From contig SMSO01000031.1 in NCBI GenBank assembly GCA_004764695.1, positions 1,176,600-1,240,599 of the forward strand: a DNA stretch of 64,000 nt. Direction: 5' to 3'. The stretch's first letter is position 1; each line of letters begins with the position of its first letter. Shown piece by piece: positions 9,656-19,320 of the stretch. Source of the stretch: Schizochytrium sp. TIO01. Lineage: Eukaryota > Sar > Bigyra > Thraustochytrida > Thraustochytriidae. The notes beneath the pieces are model-generated. The model worked only from the letters and a program-made list of their open reading frames with translations, was not told where the DNA came from and made no database searches. The translations under genes were made by a program, and so were the position numbers.

Positions 9656-12600
9656 ATGGCGGAGCCTTCCGGCGGCTCGAGCTCCTCGCCCCTGGCACCC
9701 CCAGCCTCCATGGCTGCTGCTGGCCCCTCCAGCTCCACTCCGCAGGGCTCGTTCGTGCTCGAAGCGAACCCAATTAACAGTGGCAACAGCAACAGCAACA
9801 GCACTAACGCTAACTCCGCAAGCTCCGGCAACAGCATAAGTAGTGGATCTAATTTGCACATGCACCATCATCATCATCACATGCACCACCATAATATTGC
9901 CCAAAGCGGCGTTTCTGCCCGTTCGCAGGGCAGAAGCATCCCAGTACGGGCTATTCACCATCTTCACAGCACCCTCGAAGACGATACTTCCTCCTCGCAA
10001 ATCCACGCCTCGAATCCCAATTTTGCAGCTCCAAATTCAACCCACAACTCCGCTCCAAATCTTGCTGGGAATTCCCCAAACCCCTCAGCAATATCACCGA
10101 CACCAAGTTTTCAGTATTACACAAACTCCACATCATCTTCATCGACGTCTGCACTGCAAAACTTCTCAGCTTCATCTCAGGCCGCTTCATCCTTGAACAA
10201 TCCATCTTCCGGACACTTGCCTGGCTCCACAAGCACAACAAATTTTGCCAACAACACAGGCAATGCCGGGGTTTCAGGCGCTACCATTGTCAGTTCGCCA
10301 GCGACGAATGTGAACAATACTGGGGTTCCAACGATGGCGTCGACGACAATGACACCGAATGCGGCGATGCTGCCGGTTCCGCCCTCAACTGCATCATTAC
10401 CATTGTCGTCCTCATCTTCATCTTCGTTCTCTTCTGCCGCTGCCGCTGCTGCTGCTACTGCTGCTGCTGCCGCTGCTGCTGCAAATGTTTCAGGTGCTGG
10501 TCGTCGAAGCGGTAATCCTTCGCCCGTGGCAGGCCGCAAGTCACCCCGAGGATCGCCGCGAACGTCGCCGATGCCGCGAACCTCCCCAGCGCACGGGAGG
10601 TCTGCCTCTCCTCTGTACGTGAGCAGAACTTCGCCGAGGGCCTCGCCCGTGACTGCCACGGCTTGGAGTGGTCTGACTAGCTCCGGCGCTTCTCGCAATA
10701 AAAGCCCCCATCATCACGTCAGTGGAAATAGCAATGGCAGTGGAGGCAGTAGCAGCAACAACAGTAAGTCTGCGTTTAACAAGGTCAAACCTAAAAGAGG
10801 TCAGGCAATCACTCCGCAAGGCAACGCGGAACTGCAACAAATCCTGCAATCTCCGGATTCCAGCGCCTTCTCGGTGCCACAGGCACGAACAATCTCGGCG
10901 TCAACGGGGACGCCGACCGCCTCGAGAAGGTCCTCAAGCAGGAGCCCTGTATTAGTCTCTGGCGCGGCTCGCTCGAGGCTCTCACCAAGTAACAAGGCTT
11001 TCGGCACGTCTGTTTCGGCCTCTGCAGCAGCTGCTACTGCGACTTTGGCAAACTCTTCTTCTTCTTCTTCTTCTTCTTCTTCTTCTTCTTCTTCTTCTAC
11101 AACACCGACACCAACTTCAATTTCAACCTCACAGGGCAAAATCTCTGCAAGAGCTCTGTCGCAGGCGCCCCCATCTCCTTCGGTTTTGAGCACGTCGAGC
11201 GTCGTCTCTGCAAAGCCGAGCTACCAGCGGCAGGATCCCACAAGTCGAGACCTCGAGTTTCTTCTGCGAGGCCGTGACGGTGAAGGGCGTGCGGACGCAG
11301 CGCCAGTCGATGATCCCGGCTTCGGTAGCGACAATGAGCTTATGATGTATTCATCAACAAGCTTTGACGAGCACGGGCACAGACGAAGACCCTCGAGTTC
11401 TGGGTCGACAGAACCACCTGCAGTTTTTGCAACATATCAAGATCAGATGGGAAGTCAACGTGGTATGCATACCTCGGGAAGACCTAAGTCGTGTACGGGG
11501 TCCTTTTCGCGTCGCATGGCGTCTCCAACTTTTGAGGCTGCAGACAGAGCGAGATTGCATCAACTGCAGCACGCAGACAGTATTAACAGCATCAACAGCG
11601 CAAATATCAATAACAACCAGGTGCAAGATTATTTTACGCAACAGCCGCATGGTACCACTACAGCAGAAACAAAGTATGCTGAACTCTCATCTTCATCTTC
11701 ATCATTGTCATCATCGGCGTCCATATCCTCTTCGACAGCACCAAGCCCTGCAAACTTTGATCAACTACCTCTACCTATTCAGGGATCCCAACAAATTGCA
11801 ACTCAAGGACAGGCACAACATCGCGGACGTGGTCAGCTCAGTATGCACCCGCGCATGCGCTCCAATTCGCTGGACTCACCGCTCCGTGCAAAAACTGGAC
11901 GTGGGAAAATAAACGCAAGTCAGAGCCAAAATCAAAACATGGGTTGGACAGCGAATGCCCAGCAGCAGCTGCAACAGGCATCAGCACGCCGCCAGCAAAT
12001 CAAGCTCAATCAACAGCATGCGCTTCAAATGCAGCTGCTCGAACATCAGCATAATCATCAAATGCAGCAACGTCAGATTATGCAGCAAGAGTCAGGTGGT
12101 GGGGACCAAATGCTGATGGGTTCAGCAATACCCCCCACCAGCACAGCTAATGAGTCCCTGCGGTCCGGGCCATTTGCTGACGTAGATGAACTTACACTGG
12201 AGGAGATTTTTGAGTACGAACGTCGTCTTCACTCTCGTAAAGCACAACTCCTTCGGGAACGCGTTTTTGCTTCCCAACCTCAGGGATCTACATCACAGCA
12301 CGGATCTGATCTGGTTCATGTTGACCCAGGCATGTTGCAACGTACCCGGGAGTACGGAAGTATGTCCTCTCAAGAGTTTGAAGCCCTTATGGAAATGGAT
12401 TACCTTGCGGATCAAGCTCTTGGAGGCCATCCATCTACTCTCCATGCTCGTGATCGCTCCAATAGTGGAAATTGTATTCTTGACGACATTGATGACGCAT
12501 ATATTGCAGGCCCTATGGATTTCGACGATGGGGAGATGTATGCTGACATCCCGGACGGAGCTCGTGCTCCTAATGTAAAGATGTTTCGTTCATGTGATCG

Positions 12601-13072
12601 GAACGCCTCTGGGTATATCTCACCAGGTTCAATGGGCTCCGCAACCACACCGGTATCGGTCGAACTCGAAGGAGATACAGTTGAAGAATTACGTAACAAG
12701 ATTAGCGAGGGGTTTAGCAAGAATCTTAGTCGTTCTCCAGGCAACATTTCCTTTGTTAGCCGCTTAGCTGTCAAACTCGACTCCCGCCCTACTGTAGCAA
12801 GACTCAAATCACCTTCATCGAGTCAAGTGGAAGCTATGCGTCACCCTATCGAGACCAACACATTGTCACCCGAGCGTTCTAAAATAATTGGCAGCCTTCG
12901 CAGTCCACGTTCTGCCTTCAGTCGTGCTCAGAAGAACGAAGGCGTCATCGCGGGGTTTGGAAGTGTCTCATCTGTTTCCTCATCCTCTTCATCGAGGTTG
13001 TCTGCATCTCAGCCCCAACAGTCTGCTCAGCGTAAAGTTTTACGCACGCAGCGGAGCACAGGCGTACAATAA
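9656..13072 (+). CDS. Large Ser/Ala/His-rich low-complexity protein, 1,138 residues
   Basis: I do not recognise a catalytic or folded family domain. The frame is one uninterrupted exon starting at an ATG with a good context (CAGCATGGC). The first two thirds are low complexity: a His-rich run near residues 68 to 80, a poly-Ala run near 260 to 280, a cluster of SP/TSP motifs near 294 to 328 (for example GSPRTSPMPRTSP) and a run of about 20 Ser near 465 to 482 encoded by (TCT)n. A Gln-rich, probably coiled segment (QQQLQQASARRQQIKLNQQ) lies near 770. Residues about 841 to 872 (ADVDELTLEEIFEYERRLHS) look like the only conserved helix and may be a docking segment. The last 150 residues are Ser-rich and basic. 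Proline-directed kinases are plausible modifiers. It is probably a disordered cytoskeletal or regulatory protein. Confidence 0.75.
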   Translation: MAEPSGGSSSSPLAPPASMAAAGPSSSTPQGSFVLEANPINSGNSNSNSTNANSASSGNSISSGSNLHMHHHHHHMHHHNIAQSGVSARSQGRSIPVRAIHHLHSTLEDDTSSSQIHASNPNFAAPNSTHNSAPNLAGNSPNPSAISPTPSFQYYTNSTSSSSTSALQNFSASSQAASSLNNPSSGHLPGSTSTTNFANNTGNAGVSGATIVSSPATNVNNTGVPTMASTTMTPNAAMLPVPPSTASLPLSSSSSSSFSSAAAAAAATAAAAAAAANVSGAGRRSGNPSPVAGRKSPRGSPRTSPMPRTSPAHGRSASPLYVSRTSPRASPVTATAWSGLTSSGASRNKSPHHHVSGNSNGSGGSSSNNSKSAFNKVKPKRGQAITPQGNAELQQILQSPDSSAFSVPQARTISASTGTPTASRRSSSRSPVLVSGAARSRLSPSNKAFGTSVSASAAAATATLANSSSSSSSSSSSSSSSTTPTPTSISTSQGKISARALSQAPPSPSVLSTSSVVSAKPSYQRQDPTSRDLEFLLRGRDGEGRADAAPVDDPGFGSDNELMMYSSTSFDEHGHRRRPSSSGSTEPPAVFATYQDQMGSQRGMHTSGRPKSCTGSFSRRMASPTFEAADRARLHQLQHADSINSINSANINNNQVQDYFTQQPHGTTTAETKYAELSSSSSSLSSSASISSSTAPSPANFDQLPLPIQGSQQIATQGQAQHRGRGQLSMHPRMRSNSLDSPLRAKTGRGKINASQSQNQNMGWTANAQQQLQQASARRQQIKLNQQHALQMQLLEHQHNHQMQQRQIMQQESGGGDQMLMGSAIPPTSTANESLRSGPFADVDELTLEEIFEYERRLHSRKAQLLRERVFASQPQGSTSQHGSDLVHVDPGMLQRTREYGSMSSQEFEALMEMDYLADQALGGHPSTLHARDRSNSGNCILDDIDDAYIAGPMDFDDGEMYADIPDGARAPNVKMFRSCDRNASGYISPGSMGSATTPVSVELEGDTVEELRNKISEGFSKNLSRSPGNISFVSRLAVKLDSRPTVARLKSPSSSQVEAMRHPIETNTLSPERSKIIGSLRSPRSAFSRAQKNEGVIAGFGSVSSVSSSSSSRLSASQPQQSAQRKVLRTQRSTGVQ
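11050..11100 (+). repeat. In-frame (TCT)n microsatellite coding poly-Ser
   Basis: A run of TCT codons inside the Ser-rich gene codes for about 16 to 18 Ser in a row. Its length is likely to vary between strains without breaking the frame. Confidence 0.9.
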
Positions 13073-13664
13073 ATTAAATATTCAACTAGGACTACACAAT
13101 TAACAATTCCAAATATGTAAAAATCTTCATACCACTGCTTACCTACCACTCTGTCGTAAATAGTCACTAGTAAAATATCGCTCACACAATGTTCCAAAGC
13201 TGCATGTTTCTACATTATAAATGATGACCTGAATTTCTGCTTCAATTCCGTGCTGCTGTGTAGTACTAGTCACTGCTATCTAACTCCTATGCACATATAG
13301 GTCATAGACTGCATCCTTTAGATTGCTTATTATTCTGTCCCTTCTATCGACTTGAAGGCCCCAAACCATTTCATGGGAGAAGCAAAAAGCTCGTTCAACT
13401 GGTGTAGAAAGAGCCAAGGACTACGCTAAACTAGACTTTCAGATCCCACTTCAGCAAGCAAAAGATCGGGAAAGGTGGTCTTTTACCATTGTTCACGTGA
13501 GCCCAACTGTCTGATTGCAGACTCGTTTCACCATCGTGTTCTCCTTTCCCATCTGGCTTGAACTGATTTTTACGAACACCTCTCCCCTTTGTGTGTTTTC
13601 TTTAGTTGGTCGAAGCCGGACAAAGAAAGCTGTGTCTTTCACGTTCTCGACCACCTCAGGTCCT
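13073..13664. other. Intergenic gap between Ser-rich gene and channel-like gene
   Basis: These 592 bases lie between two genes on the same strand. They should hold the 3' UTR of one and the promoter of the next. The downstream frame stays open back to 13515 but has no ATG before 13665. Confidence 0.5.
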
Positions 13665-16040
13665 ATGTGTCGTTTGTGCTGCATCCTGGCAGCGTTGTTG
13701 TTACTGATTTCAACAAGTGTAGCTGCAACATCCCAGAACGGAGCCCAAGAAGTTGTGGGCCCCTTGACTAGTGTCGACGATGTCAAAATGCAGCAAATTA
13801 AAGCGTTGCAAGCAGCAGCAAATCTTAATCTTAAACGCACAAAATTTCACCTTGAACTCGTGAGTCCGTCTTCAGGCTCACAGAATGTCAGGAGTGAGTT
13901 ATCTGAGGTGGTTTTCGCATTTTCCAACGTTTCCATAGCTGAAGGAGCACCAACACCAGAGAACCCAATACTCATGAACTATATAGTAGAGCAAGCACGA
14001 TTTTTTGCAGAGCAAAGTGAAAATGCTGGCCAGAAAACCAATTTTACAGACGGGAACGCAAGCCCCAGCACTAATTTTACAAAAGCTACGTTTGCATACA
14101 AAAAGAATATGTGGCTTAAACTTGATGAAGTCAAAGACGGGGGCAAGCTAGGTCTAGTTACACAGCACAGTCTAAAACTAGAAAATCTTTGGTTTTCTAT
14201 GGAAAAGGAACTTTTCAAGATTCACATTGCTTTTAATTTAACAAAGGGGCTCAAATATGATCACACGTATAAATTGGAGCTTTCCGACGCTGCTTTTCAG
14301 GGACTAAATAGGCCTGATTTAAGACTTAGTGACTGGCGCTTTTCCACTGAAACCAAACCAGACGATCCTGGGGCGAACACGAATGTTGAAGTTTCCCGAG
14401 TCCAAGTATATGGGATAGGAGTGTTTATGCTTGATGTTGGAGGCGTGGATCTTCGCAAGGGCCTCTTCAATGCAGATCTACAACTCTTTCTCCTCAAGTA
14501 TTACCTTGACTTTGACAATGTCGAGACAGCTCGACGCGAGGCGATGTATGCTAACCGTACATGCAAGGATGCGCAACATGGCGAGAGATTCCAGTATTTA
14601 CATGACGAATCTTCTGATTCACTCTTATCCAAATTTAATTTTATTAACACTGCAACAAAGACAGTACCGGAGCTAGTATTTGCTCATGAGGGCCTCGAAG
14701 CTTTCGACCACTATCGAGTGCGGTCCTCATGGACATTTAGTCCCAAGGTGGCAAACTATCCTTTCCAGGACCAAGACATGGTGATTCAGCTCGAAATCGC
14801 TGGTCAGTCTGTTACGCGTGAGCCCACTGCTGTTCTTTGTGTTCTAGAAACATTTTCTGGCTTTGCACAGAATCTGTCATCACTAAGTCTTGTTGAAGCT
14901 GACACAAGGATTGGCCACGCTACATATACGAGCAGCTTTACAGTTTCAGAGCAGCGCCGCTGGCCACCTCTGTCTGGAAATTTCAAACCTCCTTATCGGT
15001 TTCCCCACGATGCAAACGTTGCACGTCAACCGATGCGTGGTTCTTCTCGGCTTCATTGGATCATAAGTCTGCACAGGCCACCCATCATCGGGGCGTTGGA
15101 GTTAGCCCCAGCACTCTTTGTCGCTGCGTCTGCGCTCGTTTCTTATTTCCTGCCAGTCTCCGAATTACGTTCACGTCTTACCACCTGCACAACTTCTTTG
15201 TTGGCTGCCGTGGTTCAGCACTCTTCTTTACGAAGCCGCATTCCAGAAAGAGCAGCTGTCACCAATGCTGACTTGGCAATGCTGGTAGTGTACACTCTGA
15301 TTTTACTGTCTGTCGTGTCGACAGTTATTGTTCTTGTTGCAATTCATCATCGCCGGTGGTCCATATTTGCTGAGAGGATCAATACGATGTTGCGTACATT
15401 TGGCATCATGTCACCCCTCCTGTTCTTAGTTTTCCCACTTGGTGGTAGTCGTGACGTGTCAACGTGGTTTGCTACGCTATTTTCAATCGCTCTTGGCACA
15501 TACTTTCTTCATGCATGCATATGGGGTGGGGCAAATAATTCGCTTCTCATCCGTGATGGAATTTCTTCATGTAATGTCTGGCTACGTCGGCTTTGCCGCC
15601 GATCTCCAAATGTTGATTACAACTACGCCCCTTTGAATGTGCTCAAGAACATGGAGGTTAATATGTGGACAGCGACGGAGGTAGCAATATGGATCGAAAC
15701 GTTGATTTTGCCAAGCTCTACGGAGGCAGATAGAAAACGCTATGCCGACGCATTTTTTGCCGAACGGATAGATGGCCCTGTTTTACACCGTCTTGATCTG
15801 AGTGCTGTAAGAAGTTTGCGAATTCCTTTAGGTCATAGTATGCGTATTCATGATGCAATTGCAGATTTAATGAGAGAGCAACAGAATCACGCATCTCAAT
15901 CTGTGACTACTAGTATTGACGAAGATGATATAGATGCCGAGGACACCGAAGAAGATCAATTGGTAGAGATCCGTAATTTGCAAGCACGCTCGCGTGAAAG
16001 AAACAACTCCTCTAACGGAGTTGAAATGATCATTAGATAA
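13665..16040 (+). CDS. Pentameric ligand-gated ion channel-like receptor with Big_5-like and SAM domains
   Basis: This 791-residue membrane protein reads as a receptor channel. I start at the ATG at 13665 because it opens a classic signal peptide (MCRLCCILAALLLLISTSVA); the longer frame begins at a TTG. Residues about 60 to 230 resemble a bacterial Ig-like Big_5 fold (LELVSPSSGSQNV ... YDHTYKLELSD ... DWRFSTE). Residues 243 to 470 match the beta-sandwich ligand domain of pentameric channels: GIGVFMLDVGGVDLRKGLFN, and ANYPFQDQDMVIQLEI at the place of the Cys-loop, without its two Cys, as in prokaryotic members. Membrane segments follow at about 473-496, 501-521 (pore-type LTTCTTSLLAAVVQHSSL), 536-560, 579-592 and 598-620. 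Residues about 665 to 737 form a SAM domain (MWTATEVAIWIETL ... FFAERIDGPVLHRLDL). Several N-glycosylation sites (NFT, NLT, NLS) sit outside. Ligand and ion are unknown. The channel call rests on pattern, not alignment. Confidence 0.72.
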   Translation: MCRLCCILAALLLLISTSVAATSQNGAQEVVGPLTSVDDVKMQQIKALQAAANLNLKRTKFHLELVSPSSGSQNVRSELSEVVFAFSNVSIAEGAPTPENPILMNYIVEQARFFAEQSENAGQKTNFTDGNASPSTNFTKATFAYKKNMWLKLDEVKDGGKLGLVTQHSLKLENLWFSMEKELFKIHIAFNLTKGLKYDHTYKLELSDAAFQGLNRPDLRLSDWRFSTETKPDDPGANTNVEVSRVQVYGIGVFMLDVGGVDLRKGLFNADLQLFLLKYYLDFDNVETARREAMYANRTCKDAQHGERFQYLHDESSDSLLSKFNFINTATKTVPELVFAHEGLEAFDHYRVRSSWTFSPKVANYPFQDQDMVIQLEIAGQSVTREPTAVLCVLETFSGFAQNLSSLSLVEADTRIGHATYTSSFTVSEQRRWPPLSGNFKPPYRFPHDANVARQPMRGSSRLHWIISLHRPPIIGALELAPALFVAASALVSYFLPVSELRSRLTTCTTSLLAAVVQHSSLRSRIPERAAVTNADLAMLVVYTLILLSVVSTVIVLVAIHHRRWSIFAERINTMLRTFGIMSPLLFLVFPLGGSRDVSTWFATLFSIALGTYFLHACIWGGANNSLLIRDGISSCNVWLRRLCRRSPNVDYNYAPLNVLKNMEVNMWTATEVAIWIETLILPSSTEADRKRYADAFFAERIDGPVLHRLDLSAVRSLRIPLGHSMRIHDAIADLMREQQNHASQSVTTSIDEDDIDAEDTEEDQLVEIRNLQARSRERNNSSNGVEMIIR

Positions 16041-16268
16041 AACTGACATGTGTCATATTCAATCATGCGTACCTAGTACAGTGGTGAATTAAACATGTTC
16101 ATTGTAAATTTAGATTCAGTACATTTTGATAAAGACTATCCCAGTAGATAATTGCTTTTTCCATTGATGTACAAAAAGTATACGTCCAAGTACAGTTTTG
16201 AATGACTCATGACATGAGCAAGGCGCATGATCTGATATTAATGAGTTAAGATAGATAATGCTGTGAAA

Positions 16269-18566
16269 TTACTGAAATGTCTGAGACGTGTCCGCAGCTG
16301 CTAGAAGTCTGTCCATACGTGGAAGTTGCTCTTCATCGGGGACTGGCTTACGCAGGTTAGGGGAAAGCTTGAGAGAATTGACGCCGCCGCGATCATCACC
16401 AACCAAAAGAATGGGCGCAACAGTGGAGAAAGCAAGATGTGTCAGCTTAGCACGCTTGACAACCTTTTGCTCGCAGAGGGGTTCATGCTTATTTTCGCTA
16501 AGATCAAATACGTGTACCTTGCCATCGCTAGTCACTGCTGCGAAAACAGTCGATGAGTACGGAGCCCAGGCCACTTCTCCAACCGGGTTTCCAAGGTCAA
16601 AACTCATGATCGGGTGTGGGAGGTTGTGGTCCCAGAGTTTTACTGTCCAATCAGCAGAGCACGAAAGGAAGACTCGAGGGTGGAATGGGTTCCACGCTAC
16701 CGCGTAGACAGCCATGTGGTGCCCTTCATAGGTTTGCAAGTACTGGCCGCTGTACGACTTGCTGCATTTTGCAATCATGCCCTCCTCTGTGCCCACAAGG
16801 AAGAGGTGCTCGGATTTAGTGTTAAAGGCGAAGCAGCATCCGCCCGCGAGGCCTGACAGAGTGGCATCCTCGTCAGCTTCGTCCTTGTCATTCAGCATTA
16901 GCTTCAGTTGCATCATAGGCTCCATTTTAAGGGAGGACTTTGACATGGACCAATTAGCAACCTGACCGTCTGAACTAATTGAGTAGAAGCTTGGTTCCTT
17001 AGCAACTTCCTCTTCTGTCCACTTCACTCCATAAACAGGGTCTGAATCTGTGTTTGCAGAATAATTGAAAAGTAAATAGATATGAGAGTAAATAAATATT
17101 CGAGCAAATTGCCCACGCACATTGACGAGATAACGGGTTAGTACATGTGTCTGTCGTTTTCATCTGGATGTGTAATCGGTGAAATAACCTCATATTATGT
17201 GAAACTTACGTTTGCCTGTCTTGATTGTAGAAATGTAAATCGGTTTGTTAAGTTTGCTGCGTACGTCAAAGACCATAACAGTACCATCGTAGCAGCCTAC
17301 TGAGAGCAGAGCACATCGTGCTGACTGGGGATGGAAATCTACAGACATCACACCGGATTCTGTTGTGAAAGAGTACTCCGGAGCAGATGTGTTCTTTAGT
17401 GAATAACAGCACACCATACCACTGCCCTGTCGCATAAAGTCATAACTTCCATAGCCAACGGCGAAAAGGTCTGGGAGCGCGGGATTCCAACAAACAGCGG
17501 TGACCTGCTTGCGCTTGACGCGGTCATGTGTGAACCGCCACAGCGGCAGTAGACTTCCTTCGCCATCTCTGAACTGATCACTTTGATCCTCCCAGTACTT
17601 ATAGTCTTCATAAATCTCCAACTCGGCATTCTGATTTACCATGCGCTCAAGAATCTTGAGCGACTTGCTCATATCCTCTCCGTGAACAAGATCGCTTTCC
17701 TTGCTTGATTTAGCCTTGTCCTCGCCAATACCGCCTTCGACAGTATCATATTCGGAGATAGAGGATGAAGTCATTGACCGACCATTCTTCTTTTTCTTTT
17801 TCTTTGCCGCTGCGTTCATGATTTCCTGGTCCTTAATGTTCTCAAGAAACTTTGACACGTAAAGGTCATAAATCTCCCATTGTGTCACGGAGTCCTGATA
17901 GTGTCGTAGTTCAGGCGGTTTGGTGCTTACACCACGATTCTTTTTCGGATTATTAAAGGTCTGTGCTGCGCGATCACTGTAGTTGAACTGATTTTTTGTG
18001 ATTTCCTTGGCTGGCGCTTGACTCTGGCTAGGTGTGTTCTGCGCGATAGGATCCTGGGTAATAATGTCTCCATCGACGCCAGGGATTCCACCAACTGCTG
18101 CTGCAGCGACTGCAGTGGGCGATGCCAAGCCCGCATTTGTGTCTTCTTCATCATCCTCCGCAGCTTTGCGTTCCTGTTCACGGCGCTTGTCGAGTGCCTC
18201 GCGCTCCCAAGCCTGTTGAGTCTGCGCAATTTGACTTTCCTTGTGCAATCTGCTGCCTCGCATGTCCAAATGCACCATAAGCTCTTGGTACTGAAGGGGG
18301 GGCTCCTCTACAAACTGGGAGCGAGAGTAATCATATTTTTGCGAGTTCGTCGGCACGTTAGGGTTCTTATTGCGCAGAACTATGGGCTCCGCAGGCGTGT
18401 CGAGCTCCTCAGCAGAAAGTTGAAGCTGCTCTGCAGGAGCAATCCACTCCACGCGTGGTTCTTCGTATCCCATACCCCAATCTCCACCAGCATCGTTGTA
18501 GTCTCCCCCTTCGTCGGCGTCGTCGTCATGCTTGGGCTTCTTGCCCTTGTCCTTGCCCTTGGCCAT
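16269..18566 (-). CDS. DNAI1: Axonemal outer-arm dynein intermediate chain (DNAI1/IC78 type), two exons
   Basis: This WD-repeat protein sits at the base of the outer dynein arm and anchors it to flagellar doublet microtubules. Exon 1 is 18566-17210 and exon 2 is 17047-16269, joined over a GTAAGT...ACAG intron to give 711 residues; the junction reads TIKTGK-H-SDPVYGVKW. The N-terminal part is charged, with a coiled segment (AWEREALDKRREQERKAAED). The motif NQFNYSDRAAQTFNNP is the typical DNAI1 signature before the WD region. The propeller begins near residue 330, with blades such as VTAVCWNPALPDLFAVGYGS, GVMSVDFHPQSARCALL and AVAWNPFHPRVFLSCSADWT. The ATG at 18566 has a Lys-rich, flagellar-type start. 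Its presence implies a motile flagellated stage. The two-gene look on simple translation is only the intron. Confidence 0.94.
17048..17209 (-). other. Intron of the dynein intermediate chain gene
   Basis: The 162-base intron reads GTAAGTTTCAC at its donor on the minus strand and ends in AACACAG. Joining leaves a phase-1 His codon and restores the conserved TGK-H-SDPV segment. Confidence 0.9.
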
Positions 18567-19320
18567 CTCAGAACACCCAAGCTAGCTTGTAACGCTCTCT
18601 ACAAATAACACCAAAAGTCTTATTCAAATCGCTCACAATCACGACGCAGACCCCCCAGTTTCTGCGACGTCCGAAGCCGCGCCTTCGCAAGAAAACTCGC
18701 TCGGCGATGCAGGAATGGTCAAAGAAACTCAAGGCGGCTGTTGCTTAATGAGCCACATCCTCAATCTCAGTGATACGCTAAAACCTTGAACGTGCAAGTT
18801 GGGACACCTCGATCATAAATGTTAGCAACTCAAAGGTTCAGGCGTACTCAACGGTCAATAATGATAGTGCAATATAAGAAAAGGAATTATTTACAAGAAC
18901 CAGGGGTTAATATTTGAAGAAAAAAAAAAAGGGTTCCTCTTTAATCGACACTCCAAGAATATGGGGAAAGGCGAGTAAGTGATAGCAGCAAACGAAGTTG
19001 TGATAGGCGTGCAAACGGTTTATACTTTGCAGATGCTTCCATGACAATAATCATAACAACAATAATCATGATAATTTTGTTTTTATTTCTATTTATTATT
19101 ATTATTGAATTACATATATAGGCTATATATGATTTCTTCTTTTACTCAAGCATTGTTTTGTTTTTTTGGTTGCCCTTGGTCATTCCCGAACAGAAGAAAG
19201 AGTCAGCATTGATCTCGTTAAGGAACAATACATAATCCATTATGGCTTTTGCGTTCTCGTCTTGCGATTCCACAGAGCGAGAGAAATAAGAAAGCAAAAT
19301 ACTGACGAGGAACAGAATAA
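18567..19320. other. Intergenic gap between dynein chain and ENT genes
   Basis: The gap is 754 bases and AT-rich at 18890-19140, with a run of A at about 18919-18929 and short TTA repeats. It should hold the dynein promoter and the nucleoside transporter 3' region. No gene is visible. Confidence 0.45.

Noticed and set aside
10177-10698. Minus-strand frame of 173 residues in the Ser-rich gene
   Set aside because: It is the shadow of low-complexity codons in the plus-strand gene.
16269-17120. Separate WD-repeat gene next to the dynein chain
   Set aside because: A GTAAGT...ACAG intron joins it cleanly to the upstream exon; it is the C-terminal half of the same protein.
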